Shown: piece by piece, positions 1 through 6,710 of the stretch | Layout of the letters: each line of letters opens with the position of its first letter | Position numbering within the stretch: position 1 is the first letter of the stretch | NCBI GenBank assembly: GCA_047606565.1 | Contig: JASGEH010000157.1 | Location: 1 to 22,030, forward strand | Length of the DNA stretch: 22,030 nucleotides | Reading direction: 5' to 3' | From: Comamonas_F sp047606565 | GTDB lineage: Bacteria; Pseudomonadota; Gammaproteobacteria; Burkholderiales; Burkholderiaceae_C | Notes under the pieces: generated by a model | Told to the model about the DNA's origin: nothing | Seen by the model: only the letters and a program-made list of their open reading frames with translations | Database searches by the model: none | Translations under genes and position numbers: made by a program

Positions 1-5
1 AGGTC

Positions 6-82
6 TGGTAGGGCGTATAGGACTTGAACCTATGACCAAAGGATTATGAGTCCTCTGCTCTAACCAACTGAGCTAACGCCCC
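6..82 (-). tRNA. tRNA with CAT anticodon (tRNA-Ile2 or elongator tRNA-Met)
   Basis: The minus strand folds into a full cloverleaf of 77 nt with encoded CCA. The D arm is TAGCTCAGTTGG, the anticodon loop is CTCATAA (anticodon CAT), and the T loop is TTCAAGT. The discriminator is A. The anticodon stem starts with a G27-U43 pair and the loop is CTCATAA followed by TCCTT and GGTC, which resembles the E. coli tRNA-Ile2 (ileX) pattern. The alternative is elongator Met. A second CAT tRNA at 6244-6320 has a different anticodon stem. The acceptor stem begins with G1-U72, an uncommon terminal wobble pair. Existence of the tRNA is near certain; the Ile2 versus Met identity is only an inclination. Confidence 0.95.
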
Positions 83-106
83 ACGGGACCCAAAGGCCAG
101 CCGCCG

Positions 107-135
107 ATTGTAGGACATCGCGGCCAGCGGTCGGG
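107..135 (-). promoter_or_regulatory. Candidate promoter of the first tRNA
   Basis: On the minus strand a TACAAT hexamer (plus-strand ATTGTA at 107-112) lies 24 nt before the mature tRNA 5' end. The -35 region around 129-135 is only weakly like TTGACA (CCGACC). The second tRNA also has TACAAT at a similar distance. The element lies just downstream of the hrcA stop codon, so the tRNA could be made both independently and by read-through from hrcA. Confidence 0.5.
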
Positions 136-136
136 G

Positions 137-1171
137 CTAACGTCCCGTGGGCTGCCCCTGGTGGCTGAGCGCGTTGCTCACCAACTTGGCGGTGATGTCG
201 ACGATCTGGATCATGCGGTCGTAGTGCATGCGCGTGGGGCCGATGACGCCCAGCGTGCCGACCACCTTGCCATCGACTTCGTAGGGCGCGCTGACGATGG
301 ACAGCTCTTCGACCGGCACGATCTGGCTCTCGCCGCCAATATAGATACGCACGCCTTCGGCCTGGCTGGAAATGTCGAGCAGCCGCAGCAACTGGGCCTT
401 TTCCTCGAACAGGTTGAAGGCCCGCCGCAACTGCCCCATGTCGGACGAGAAATCGCTGACCGACAGCAGATTGCGCTCGCCGGAAATCACCACCTCGTCC
501 TGCGCCTGGCTCATCGCCTCGCTGCTGGCCTGGACCGCCGCCTGCATCAGCGCGGCAATCTCGCCGCGCAGATTATCGACCTCGCCCTGCAGGCGTTCGC
601 GCACGTCTTCCATGGCCATGCCCGCGAAATGCAGGTTGAGGTAGTTGGCGGCCTCGATCAGTTGCTGCTGGGTGAAGTCGGCCTCGGTGAAGATGACGCG
701 GTTCTGCACGTCGCCCTCGGGGGTGACGATGATGACCAGCAGCCGCCGCTCGGACAGGCGCAGGAACTCGATGTGGCGGAACACCGAGCTGCGCCGCGGC
801 GCCATGACCACGCCGACGAACTGCGACAGGTTGGACAGCAGCCCGGCCGCGTTGGCGATGACCTTCTGCGGCTGGTCGGGCGCCAGCTTCTGGGCCGACC
901 ATTCCGCCGCCCCCGCCGCCCGGGACTTGTCGGCGGTGAGCATGGTGTCGACGAACAGCCGGTAGCCGCGCGCCGTCGGGATGCGTCCGGCCGAGGTGTG
1001 CGGGCTGGTGATCAGCCCCAGTTCCTCCAGGTCGGCCATGACGTTGCGGATGGTCGCCGGCGACAGGTCCAGGCCCGACGCCTTGGACAGCGTGCGCGAG
1101 CCGACGGGCGTGCCATCGGCGATGTAGCGCTCGATCAGCGCCTTGAGCAGCAACTTGGAACGATCATCCAT
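137..1171 (-). CDS. hrcA: Heat-inducible transcription repressor HrcA
   Basis: This 344-residue protein is HrcA, the repressor that binds CIRCE operators before groE/dnaK-type genes and is kept active by GroEL. The N-terminal winged helix (about residues 1-75) shows the family run GSRTLSKASGLDLSPATIR and then HTSAGRIPTARGYRLFVD. The rest is the GAF-like and dimerisation part. The ATG at 1171 is chosen because the family starts at MDDRSKLL and the upstream in-frame extension has no HrcA character. No Shine-Dalgarno is visible. A minus-strand TACAAT at 1181-1186 would place the transcript start almost on the ATG, suggesting a nearly leaderless mRNA. No CIRCE sequence (TTAGCACTC-N9-GAGTGCTAA) is present here, so autoregulation through CIRCE is not supported. 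It is divergent from nadK and followed by a tRNA. Confidence 0.96.
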   Translation of the reverse strand: MDDRSKLLLKALIERYIADGTPVGSRTLSKASGLDLSPATIRNVMADLEELGLITSPHTSAGRIPTARGYRLFVDTMLTADKSRAAGAAEWSAQKLAPDQPQKVIANAAGLLSNLSQFVGVVMAPRRSSVFRHIEFLRLSERRLLVIIVTPEGDVQNRVIFTEADFTQQQLIEAANYLNLHFAGMAMEDVRERLQGEVDNLRGEIAALMQAAVQASSEAMSQAQDEVVISGERNLLSVSDFSSDMGQLRRAFNLFEEKAQLLRLLDISSQAEGVRIYIGGESQIVPVEELSIVSAPYEVDGKVVGTLGVIGPTRMHYDRMIQIVDITAKLVSNALSHQGQPTGR

Positions 1172-1180
1172 TTCGGCGCC

Positions 1181-1186
1181 ATTGTA
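1181..1186 (-). promoter_or_regulatory. Candidate -10 element of hrcA
   Basis: The minus strand reads TACAAT here, 9 bp before the hrcA ATG. A start point 6-7 nt downstream would fall within about 3 nt of the start codon. No clear TTGACA stands at 16-18 bp (CTGTTT is nearest), so the element rests on one good hexamer and position. Confidence 0.4.
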
Positions 1187-1219
1187 TTCAGCAGCCAGGC
1201 GACAAACAGAGCGCCAGGA

Positions 1220-1235
1220 CTGTTTATTTTCACAG
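1220..1235. promoter_or_regulatory. Candidate LexA (SOS) box before nadK-recN
   Basis: The 16-mer CTGTTTATTTTCACAG fits CTGT-N8-ACAG, the E. coli-type LexA box that betaproteobacteria also use, with 7 of 8 spacer bases A or T. It lies 23 bp before the nadK ATG, over the expected -35 region if TGTAAT (1247-1252) is the -10. The recN gene in this series is a classical SOS gene, and no such motif is found in the nadK-recN gap. By chance one such match per several tens of kb is expected, so the position carries much of the weight. Confidence 0.6.
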
Positions 1236-1245
1236 CTAAGCTGTG
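1231..1245. repeat. Perfect 15-bp palindrome in the hrcA/nadK gap
   Basis: CACAGCTAAGCTGTG consists of perfect 7-bp arms around a central A. It shares its left edge with the LexA-box candidate. It could be an operator for either divergent gene or a chance feature. It does not match CIRCE. Confidence 0.45.
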
Positions 1246-1258
1246 TTGTAATTTCGGC

Positions 1259-2167
1259 ATGACAAAACAGTTCCGCGATGTGGCCTTGATCGGCAAGTAC
1301 CAGGCGCCCCAGGTCGCCGCGACGCGCCAGCTGCTGGAGGACGTGGCGCGCTTCGTGGCCGGCCTGGGCTACCGCGTGCACGTCGAGCGCGAGACCGCCG
1401 TGCACCTGGAGATGCCGGCCGACTCGGTGCTCGACGTCGCCGGCATCGGCAGCACCTGCGACGTGGCGCTGGTGGTGGGCGGCGACGGCACCATGCTGGG
1501 CATCAGCCGGCAACTGGCCCCTTTCGACGTGCCGCTGATTGGCATCAACCAGGGCCGCCTGGGCTTCGTCACCGACATCGCGCTGCGCGACTACCCGACG
1601 GCCTTGCCGCCCATGCTGGCCGGCGCCTATGAAGAAGACCCGCGCGGCCTGCTGCAGGCCGCGGTCTGGCGCGGCGGCCGCTGCATCGCCGAGGCCACGG
1701 CCATGAACGACGTGGTCGTCAACCGCGGCGGCGGCACCGCCAGCATGGTCGAGCTGCGCGTGGAGGTCGATGGCCGCTTCGTCGCCAACCACCGTGCCGA
1801 CGGCCTCATCGTGGCCACCTCCACCGGCTCCACCGCCTATGCGCTGTCGGCCGGTGGGCCGCTGCTGCACCCGCGCGTGGCCGGCTGGGTGCTGGCGCCG
1901 ATCGCCCCGCACATGCTGTCGAACCGCCCCATCGTGCTGGCCGACCGCAGCGAGGTGACGCTGGAGGTGGTGGCCGGGCGCGGCGCCAGCGCCAGCTTCG
2001 ACATGCAGTCGCTGCCGGACCTGGACTACGGCGACCGCATCGTGGTGCGCCGCGCCGCGCACGAGGTGCGCTTCCTGCACCCGGTGGGCTGGAGCTATTT
2101 CGATACCCTGCGCCACAAGCTGCACTGGAACGAAGGCCTGGCCGAACCGCAGGTCAGCAGCCACTGA
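1259..2167 (+). CDS. nadK: NAD kinase
   Basis: This 302-residue cytosolic enzyme phosphorylates NAD to NADP using ATP or polyphosphate. Diagnostic segments are GGDGTML at residues 74-80 (catalytic Asp in GGDG), GINQGRLGFVTD around 95-106, the NDVVVNRGG block from 150, and DGLIVATSTGSTAYALSAGG at 181-200. Length matches the bacterial family (about 290-305). The ATG at 1259 begins MTKQFRDVALIGKY, the usual start region; upstream in-frame sequence is antisense hrcA. There is no Shine-Dalgarno, and TGTAAT at 1247-1252 would give a start point at the ATG, so a leaderless message is likely. The gene heads a plus-strand series with recN and rapZ, behind a LexA-box candidate. Confidence 0.97.
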   Translation: MTKQFRDVALIGKYQAPQVAATRQLLEDVARFVAGLGYRVHVERETAVHLEMPADSVLDVAGIGSTCDVALVVGGDGTMLGISRQLAPFDVPLIGINQGRLGFVTDIALRDYPTALPPMLAGAYEEDPRGLLQAAVWRGGRCIAEATAMNDVVVNRGGGTASMVELRVEVDGRFVANHRADGLIVATSTGSTAYALSAGGPLLHPRVAGWVLAPIAPHMLSNRPIVLADRSEVTLEVVAGRGASASFDMQSLPDLDYGDRIVVRRAAHEVRFLHPVGWSYFDTLRHKLHWNEGLAEPQVSSH

Positions 2168-2239
2168 GCGACGGCGGTCATCACGCTCACTTTTTCATAA
2201 ACGCACCCATCCTCATCCCCGTTCTGGAGTGGACCGGAC

Positions 2240-3913
2240 ATGGCCATCAAACGCCTGGCTCTCAAGGATTTCGTGATCGTCGACGCGCTGGAAATCGATC
2301 TGTCGGGCGGCTTCACCGCGCTGACGGGCGAGACCGGCGCCGGCAAGTCGATCCTGATCGACGCGCTGCAACTGGTGCTGGGCGCCCGCGCGGATGCCGG
2401 TGTGGTGCGCGAAGGCAGCGCCCGCGCCGAGATCAGCGCCGAATTCGACCGCAGCCCGGCCATCGACGCCTGGCTTGACACCGCCGGCTACGCGGTCGGC
2501 GACACCCTGCTGCTGCGCCGCGTGATCGACGGCTCGCCCGACAGCGCCGGCAAGAGCCGCGCCTGGATCAACGGCAGCCCCACCACCGCCACCCAGTTGC
2601 GCGACCTGGGCGAACGGCTGGTCGACATCCACGGCCAGCATGCCTGGCAAAGCCTGACCCGGCCCGAAGAAGTGCGCGGCCTGCTCGACGCCTACGCCGG
2701 CGCCGACCCGCGGCCGCTGGCGCTGGCCTGGCAGGCGTGGCGCGACGCCCGGCAGGCGCTGGAGCAGGCCGAACAGGCCCAGGCCACGCTGCAGACCGAG
2801 CGCGAGCGCCTGGGCTGGCAAATCGGCGAGGTCGACAAACTGGCGCCCGGCGAGGACGAATGGGCCGAACTGCAGGCCGAACACGCCCGGCTGTCGAACG
2901 GGCAAGCCATCCTCGACGCCGCGCACCGCGCGCTCGCCGCCCTCGAAACCGAGGATGGCGAGCAGGCCGGCGCGCTCAGCCTGCTGGGGCAGGCCCAGTC
3001 CAGCCTGGCCGATTGGCAGGACGCCGAACCTAGCTTCGCCCCGCTCATCGAGATCCTGGCGCAAAGCCTGGCCCAGGCCGAGGACGCGGCGCACAGCCTG
3101 CACGCGCATTTGCGCAAATCCGGCCCGGACCCCGAGCGACTGGCCGAACTCGACGAGCGCATCGCCCTGTGGCTGTCGCTGGCGCGGCGCTACCGCCGCA
3201 CGCCCGAGACCCTGCCCGCGCTGCTGGCCGACTGGCGCGCCGAACTCGCGCGGCTGGATGCCGCCGCCGACCTCGACAGCCTGCGCCAGGCCGAGCAGCA
3301 GGCCCTGCACGCCTACCAGCGCCAGGCGCAAGGCATCACGCGCCTGCGCCAGGCTGCCGCCCCCAGGCTGGGCAAGGCCATCACGCAGGCCATGCAGGGC
3401 CTGGGCATGAGCGGCGGCCGCTTCGAAGTGGCACTGGCGGCACTGTCCACGCCCTCGCCGCACGGGCTGGAGACGGTCGAATTCCTGGCCGCCGGCCACG
3501 CCGGCAGCACGCCGCGCGCGGTCGGCAAGGTCGCCTCCGGCGGCGAGCTCTCGCGCATGGCACTGGCCATCGCCGTCACCACCAGCCAGTTGGGCAGCGT
3601 GCAGACGCTGATCTTCGACGAGGTCGACTCCGGCGTCGGCGGCGCGGTCGCCGAAACCGTGGGCCGCCTCATGCGCCAGCTCGGCCGCGACCGGCAGGTG
3701 CTGGCCGTCACCCACCTGCCGCAAGTCGCCGCCTGCGCCGATCACCACCTGGTGGTCCACAAGCGCCGCCAGGGCGGCCAGACCCTCAGCCGCATCCAGC
3801 CCGTGGCGGCCGAACAGCGCGTGGGCGAGATCGGTCGCATGCTGGGCGGCGAGAAGCTGTCCGACACCACCCTCGCGCACGCCCGCGAAATGCTGCAGAC
3901 TCCCGCGCCATGA
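2240..3913 (+). CDS. recN: DNA repair protein RecN
   Basis: RecN is an SMC-like ATPase that acts early in recombinational repair of double-strand breaks. The 557 residues show an N-terminal Walker A GETGAGKS at 30-37, a long Ala/Glu/Leu/Gln-rich coiled-coil middle (about 150-370), then the ABC signature SGGELSRMALAI near 433, Walker B LIFDEVDSGVGG near 457 and the switch region AVTHLPQVA near 488. Length is close to E. coli RecN (553). The ATG at 2240 follows GGAG (2226-2229) at 10 nt. It starts 72 bp after nadK and its TGA overlaps the rapZ ATG. E. coli recN has its own LexA boxes; here none is seen directly upstream, but one lies before nadK. Confidence 0.97.
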   Translation: MAIKRLALKDFVIVDALEIDLSGGFTALTGETGAGKSILIDALQLVLGARADAGVVREGSARAEISAEFDRSPAIDAWLDTAGYAVGDTLLLRRVIDGSPDSAGKSRAWINGSPTTATQLRDLGERLVDIHGQHAWQSLTRPEEVRGLLDAYAGADPRPLALAWQAWRDARQALEQAEQAQATLQTERERLGWQIGEVDKLAPGEDEWAELQAEHARLSNGQAILDAAHRALAALETEDGEQAGALSLLGQAQSSLADWQDAEPSFAPLIEILAQSLAQAEDAAHSLHAHLRKSGPDPERLAELDERIALWLSLARRYRRTPETLPALLADWRAELARLDAAADLDSLRQAEQQALHAYQRQAQGITRLRQAAAPRLGKAITQAMQGLGMSGGRFEVALAALSTPSPHGLETVEFLAAGHAGSTPRAVGKVASGGELSRMALAIAVTTSQLGSVQTLIFDEVDSGVGGAVAETVGRLMRQLGRDRQVLAVTHLPQVAACADHHLVVHKRRQGGQTLSRIQPVAAEQRVGEIGRMLGGEKLSDTTLAHAREMLQTPAP

Positions 3914-4863
3914 CCACGCCGCCGCCCCCTTCGTCCCCGCCACTGGCGCCAGCCGCCCCGCCGGCCCCCAGCGCGCCGCAGGAGCTGGTGCTCATCACCG
4001 GCATGTCCGGCTCCGGCAAGTCGGCCGCCGTGCGCGCGCTGGAAGACGCCGGCTACTACTGCGTCGACAACCTGCCGCCCGAGCTGCTGCTGCCTTTCGT
4101 CGACATGCACACCGAAGTCCCGCGCCAGCGCGTAGCCATCGCGGTCGACGTGCGCAGCGCCCACTCGCTGCACAAGGTGCCCGGCGTGCTGCGCACCCTG
4201 CGCGCGCGCGGGGTGGTCGTCAAGTCGCTGTTCCTCGATGCCTCCACGCCCACGCTGGTGCACCGCTTCTCCGAGACCCGGCGCCGCCATCCGCTGTCCA
4301 GCCAGCAACTCGACAACGACCCCCTGGACCTGCAGCGCGCACTGATCGAGGCGATCGAACTCGAACGCGAACTGCTGGCCGACCTGCGCGAGCAGACCCA
4401 CGTCATCGACAGCAGCCTGATGCGCACCGCCCAGTTGCAGAGCTACGTCAAGGCCCTGCTGACTCTGGAGGCGCGGGCCCAGCAAAGCCTGGTGCTGGTG
4501 TTCGAGTCCTTCGCCTTCAAGCGCGGCATCCCGATCGACGCCGACTACGTGTTCGACGTGCGCATGCTGCCCAATCCGCACTACGAACCCGGACTCAAGC
4601 GCCTGACCGGCCGCGACGCGCCGGTCGCCACCTACCTGCAGGGCCACGACAGCGTGGCCCAGATGCAGGCCCACATCAGCGGCTTCCTGCAACACTGGCT
4701 GCCGCAACTGGCGCAGGACCAGCGCAACTACGTCACCGTCGCCATCGGCTGCACCGGCGGCCAGCACCGCTCGGTCTACCTGGTCGAGCAACTCAGCGCC
4801 GCCTTCGGCCACAACTGGGCCACCCTCAAGCGCCACCGCGAACTCGACCAGCATCCGGGCTGA
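3910..4863 (+). CDS. rapZ: RNase adapter / nucleotide-binding protein RapZ (YvcJ family)
   Basis: The 317-residue product has the P-loop GMSGSGKS at 31-38, the DAGYYCVDNLPPELL segment just after it, and the C-terminal GCTGGQHRSVYLVEQL signature typical of RapZ. In gammaproteobacteria RapZ binds sRNA GlmZ and RNase E and senses glucosamine-6-phosphate; that role in betaproteobacteria is not established. The start overlaps the recN stop as ATGA, implying translational coupling. This start adds a Pro/Ala/Ser-rich stretch of about 24 residues that the E. coli protein lacks, so a later start (for example the GTG just before the P-loop strand) cannot be excluded. In many proteobacteria rapZ sits near hprK/ptsN; here it follows recN. 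Confidence 0.93.
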   Translation: MTTPPPPSSPPLAPAAPPAPSAPQELVLITGMSGSGKSAAVRALEDAGYYCVDNLPPELLLPFVDMHTEVPRQRVAIAVDVRSAHSLHKVPGVLRTLRARGVVVKSLFLDASTPTLVHRFSETRRRHPLSSQQLDNDPLDLQRALIEAIELERELLADLREQTHVIDSSLMRTAQLQSYVKALLTLEARAQQSLVLVFESFAFKRGIPIDADYVFDVRMLPNPHYEPGLKRLTGRDAPVATYLQGHDSVAQMQAHISGFLQHWLPQLAQDQRNYVTVAIGCTGGQHRSVYLVEQLSAAFGHNWATLKRHRELDQHPG

Positions 4864-4977
4864 TCGGCCGGGCACCGCATCGCTGTTACCATGCGCCGTC
4901 GCAGGGCACCAGGAAAAAGAGTGCCCCGCTTTTCCCGACACTTTCGCGCCGGCCCCGGCCGCCGCCCCATCCAAGCC

Positions 4978-5682
4978 ATGTCCGACCCCAAAACCTCCGA
5001 CGACGGCGTCCCCCTGTCGGCCAAGATCCGCGAGCGCATCCTGGCCGCGCGCAAGCGCTTCAACGCCAACGACAACATCGCCGAATTCATCCAGCCCGGC
5101 GAACTCGAACTGCTGCTCGACGAAGTCGAGGCCAAGATGAAAGGCGTGCTCGACAGCCTCGTCATCGACACCGACAACGACCACAACACCCACAACACCG
5201 CGCGCCGCGTGGCCAAGATGTACATCAACGAAGTGTTCGCCGGGCGCTACCAGAAGCCGCCCGCGATCACCGAGTTCCCGAACGCCGAGCACCTCAACGA
5301 GCTGATGATCGTCGGCCCCATCACGGTCCGCAGCGCCTGCTCGCACCACTTCTGCCCCATCATCGGCAAACTGTGGATCGGCGTGCTGCCCAACGAACAC
5401 ACCAACGTCATCGGCCTCTCGAAATACGCCCGGCTGGCCGAGTGGATCATGTCGCGCCCGCAAATCCAGGAAGAAGCCGTGGTGCAACTGGCCGACCTCA
5501 TCATCCAGAAAACCCGCCCCGACGGCCTCGCACTGGTGATCGAGGCCGAGCATTTCTGCATGGCCTGGCGCGGCGTCAAGGAACTCGACAGCCGCATGAT
5601 CAACTCGGTCATGCGCGGCGTGTTCCTGAAAGACCCGACGCTGCGCCGCGAATTCCTGTCACTGATCCGCCAACGCAGCTGA
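4978..5682 (+). CDS. folE: GTP cyclohydrolase I
   Basis: FolE converts GTP to 7,8-dihydroneopterin triphosphate, the first step of tetrahydrofolate synthesis. From the ATG at 4978 the protein is 234 residues (E. coli 222). Zinc ligands are visible as Cys121 and His124 in ACSHHFCPIIG and Cys194 in AEHFCMAWRG. The GLSKYARLAEWIMSRPQIQE block at 146-165 and REFLSLIRQ near the end are family features. An earlier in-frame ATG at 4891 adds 29 Arg/Pro-rich residues unlike FolE, and no Shine-Dalgarno supports either start; I prefer 4978. TACCAT at 4887-4892, overlapping the earlier ATG, could be a -10 element, which would favour the shorter form. A BLUF gene begins 37 bp downstream. Confidence 0.95.
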   Translation: MSDPKTSDDGVPLSAKIRERILAARKRFNANDNIAEFIQPGELELLLDEVEAKMKGVLDSLVIDTDNDHNTHNTARRVAKMYINEVFAGRYQKPPAITEFPNAEHLNELMIVGPITVRSACSHHFCPIIGKLWIGVLPNEHTNVIGLSKYARLAEWIMSRPQIQEEAVVQLADLIIQKTRPDGLALVIEAEHFCMAWRGVKELDSRMINSVMRGVFLKDPTLRREFLSLIRQRS

Positions 5683-5719
5683 CACCCGCCGCCCCGCCCG
5701 CCCCCGAAAGGATTGCACC

Positions 5720-6145
5720 ATGTTGGTCCGCCTGCTCTACGCCAGCCACGCCTCCAACGCCTGTCCAGACGACGTGATCGAATCCATCGTCGCCAAGGCC
5801 CGCGCCTTCAACGCCGCGCACGGCATCACCGGCATCCTGTGCTACGGCGACGGCATCTTCCTGCAGGCCCTGGAAGGCAGCCGCGAGGCCGTCAACGACC
5901 TGTACTGCCACATCATCCGCGACCAGCGCCACGAGCGGGTGGAAGTACTCGACTACGAGGAAATCACCGAACGCCGCTTCGCCGGCTGGACCCTCGGCCG
6001 CGTCGACCTGAGCCGGCTCAACGCCACCGTCGTCCTCAAGTACGCCGAACTCCCCAAGCTCAACCCCTACAACATGACCGGCAAGGCCGCCCTGGCCCTG
6101 CTGCAGGAACTGATGGCCACCGCCGCCATCATCGGCCGCGCCTGA
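5720..6145 (+). CDS. Stand-alone BLUF-domain blue-light sensor
   Basis: The 141-residue protein is essentially one BLUF domain, which binds FAD and senses blue light. Key residues are present: Tyr7 in LLYASH, Asn31 in the FNAAHGITGIL segment, and Gln49 in GIFLQALEG, the Tyr/Gln pair of the photocycle. Trp90 stands in FAGWTLG. Position 92, usually Met in the W-x-M motif (as in PixD/Slr1694), is Leu here. There is no output domain and no signal peptide, so signalling would go through a partner, as in PixD or BlrB. AAGGA at 5708-5712 sits 7 nt before the ATG. It lies 37 bp after folE, possibly co-transcribed. The target is not identifiable from the window. Confidence 0.93.
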   Translation: MLVRLLYASHASNACPDDVIESIVAKARAFNAAHGITGILCYGDGIFLQALEGSREAVNDLYCHIIRDQRHERVEVLDYEEITERRFAGWTLGRVDLSRLNATVVLKYAELPKLNPYNMTGKAALALLQELMATAAIIGRA

Positions 6146-6210
6146 AGGCGACCACCGGCCCATCCGTCATAAATTTCGCACGGCATACCCGGCAACCCAT
6201 AATTTCCCGC

Positions 6211-6216
6211 TACAAT
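6211..6216 (+). promoter_or_regulatory. Candidate -10 element of tRNA-Met
   Basis: TACAAT lies 27 nt before the mature tRNA and is followed by a GC-rich GCGGGGC stretch of the kind seen in stable-RNA promoters. No convincing -35 hexamer is seen at 16-18 bp upstream. Confidence 0.5.
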
Positions 6217-6243
6217 GCGGGGCTCTGCTAATCCAGCAGACAT

Positions 6244-6320
6244 GGCGCTTTAGCTCAGTCGGTTAGAGCGATGGAATCATAATCCACAGGTCCGCGGTTC
6301 GAGTCCGTGAAGCGCCACCA
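6244..6320 (+). tRNA. tRNA with CAT anticodon (probable elongator tRNA-Met)
   Basis: A full cloverleaf of 77 nt with encoded CCA. The acceptor stem is GGCGCTT paired with AAGCGCC, the D arm is TAGCTCAGTCGG, the anticodon loop ATCATAA gives CAT, and the T loop is TTCGAGT. The GGAATCATAATCC core resembles elongator Met tRNAs of betaproteobacteria as I remember them. The anticodon stem has an A27-C43 mismatch at its base. An initiator is excluded because the terminal 1-72 pair is a normal G-C and the stem lacks the three G-C pairs. It is followed by a strong terminator. Confidence 0.95.
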
Positions 6321-6332
6321 GACACAGCAAGG

Positions 6333-6370
6333 AAAGCCCGCTATTCAAAAAATAGCGGGCTTTTTCTTTT
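6333..6370 (+). terminator. Rho-independent terminator after the tRNA
   Basis: A perfect 13-bp stem, AAAGCCCGCTATT (6333-6345) with AATAGCGGGCTTT (6351-6363), closes a 5-nt CAAAA loop and continues into TTCTTTT. Confidence 0.93.
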
Positions 6371-6437
6371 ACCGTCCGTGCCAACTGACCCTGGGGGTTG
6401 TTCCTCAGCCTCTGCCAAGACGGCACAATACAACCGA

Positions 6438-6456
6438 GCCTGTCATCCCGACAGGC
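6438..6456 (+). repeat. Small inverted repeat in the leader of the PsiF-like gene
   Basis: GCCTGTC (6438-6444) pairs with GACAGGC (6450-6456) around ATCCC, giving a 7-bp stem about 33 nt before the start codon. It contains one CTGTCAT, a Pho-box half motif, but no second copy at 11-bp spacing. A role in expression is possible but unproven. Confidence 0.35.
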
Positions 6457-6489
6457 CACCTCCCTCCCTTCACACCTCGACGACTTAAC

Positions 6490-6678
6490 ATGAAAAAATT
6501 GCTCTCGACCCTGACTGCGACCGCATGCGTTCTGGCCTTTTCCTCGACCCTGGGCGCCGCGCACGCCGCCGACAATCCGCAACGTCAGCAGCAGAAAACA
6601 AAGCCCTGCACCACCAACGCTGCCACCAAAAAGGGCGACGAGCACAAGGCGCACACGTCGAACTGCCCGAAGAAATAA
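6490..6678 (+). CDS. Small secreted PsiF-like protein
   Basis: This 62-residue protein starts with a clear Sec signal peptide (MKKLLSTLTATACVLAFSS, ending GAAHA before ADNP). The mature 36 residues have the form PQRQQQ-x4-C-x2-N-A-x3-KGDEHKAHTSNCPKK. This matches one unit of the PsiF repeat (TPQQQ..C..A...LKGD.R..FMS.CLK) that E. coli PsiF carries twice. The two cysteines could form a disulfide in the periplasm. PsiF is phosphate-starvation inducible in E. coli; its biochemical function is unknown. No strong ribosome site precedes the ATG. It stands alone between two terminators, so it is probably its own transcript. Similarity is by motif only, hence moderate certainty. Confidence 0.75.
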   Translation: MKKLLSTLTATACVLAFSSTLGAAHAADNPQRQQQKTKPCTTNAATKKGDEHKAHTSNCPKK

Positions 6679-6690
6679 AGCCTCGGACTC

Positions 6691-6710
6691 GCCCACTTCG
6701 GTGGGCTTTT
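6691..6710 (+). terminator. Rho-independent terminator of the PsiF-like gene
   Basis: GCCCAC-TTCG-GTGGGC followed by TTTT. The UUCG tetraloop on a 6-bp GC-rich stem is a typical efficient intrinsic terminator, 13 nt after the stop codon. Confidence 0.88.

Noticed and set aside
1171..1260. CIRCE operator for HrcA
   Set aside because: No TTAGCACTC / GAGTGCTAA pair on either strand; the palindrome present has a different sequence and spacing.
4891..4977. Upstream in-frame start extending FolE by 29 residues
   Set aside because: The extension is Arg/Pro-rich and unlike FolE, has no ribosome site, and overlaps a possible -10 element (TACCAT).
6438..6456. Pho box before the PsiF-like gene
   Set aside because: Only one CTGTCAT half is present; the second repeat at 11-bp spacing is absent and the sequence reads better as a small hairpin.
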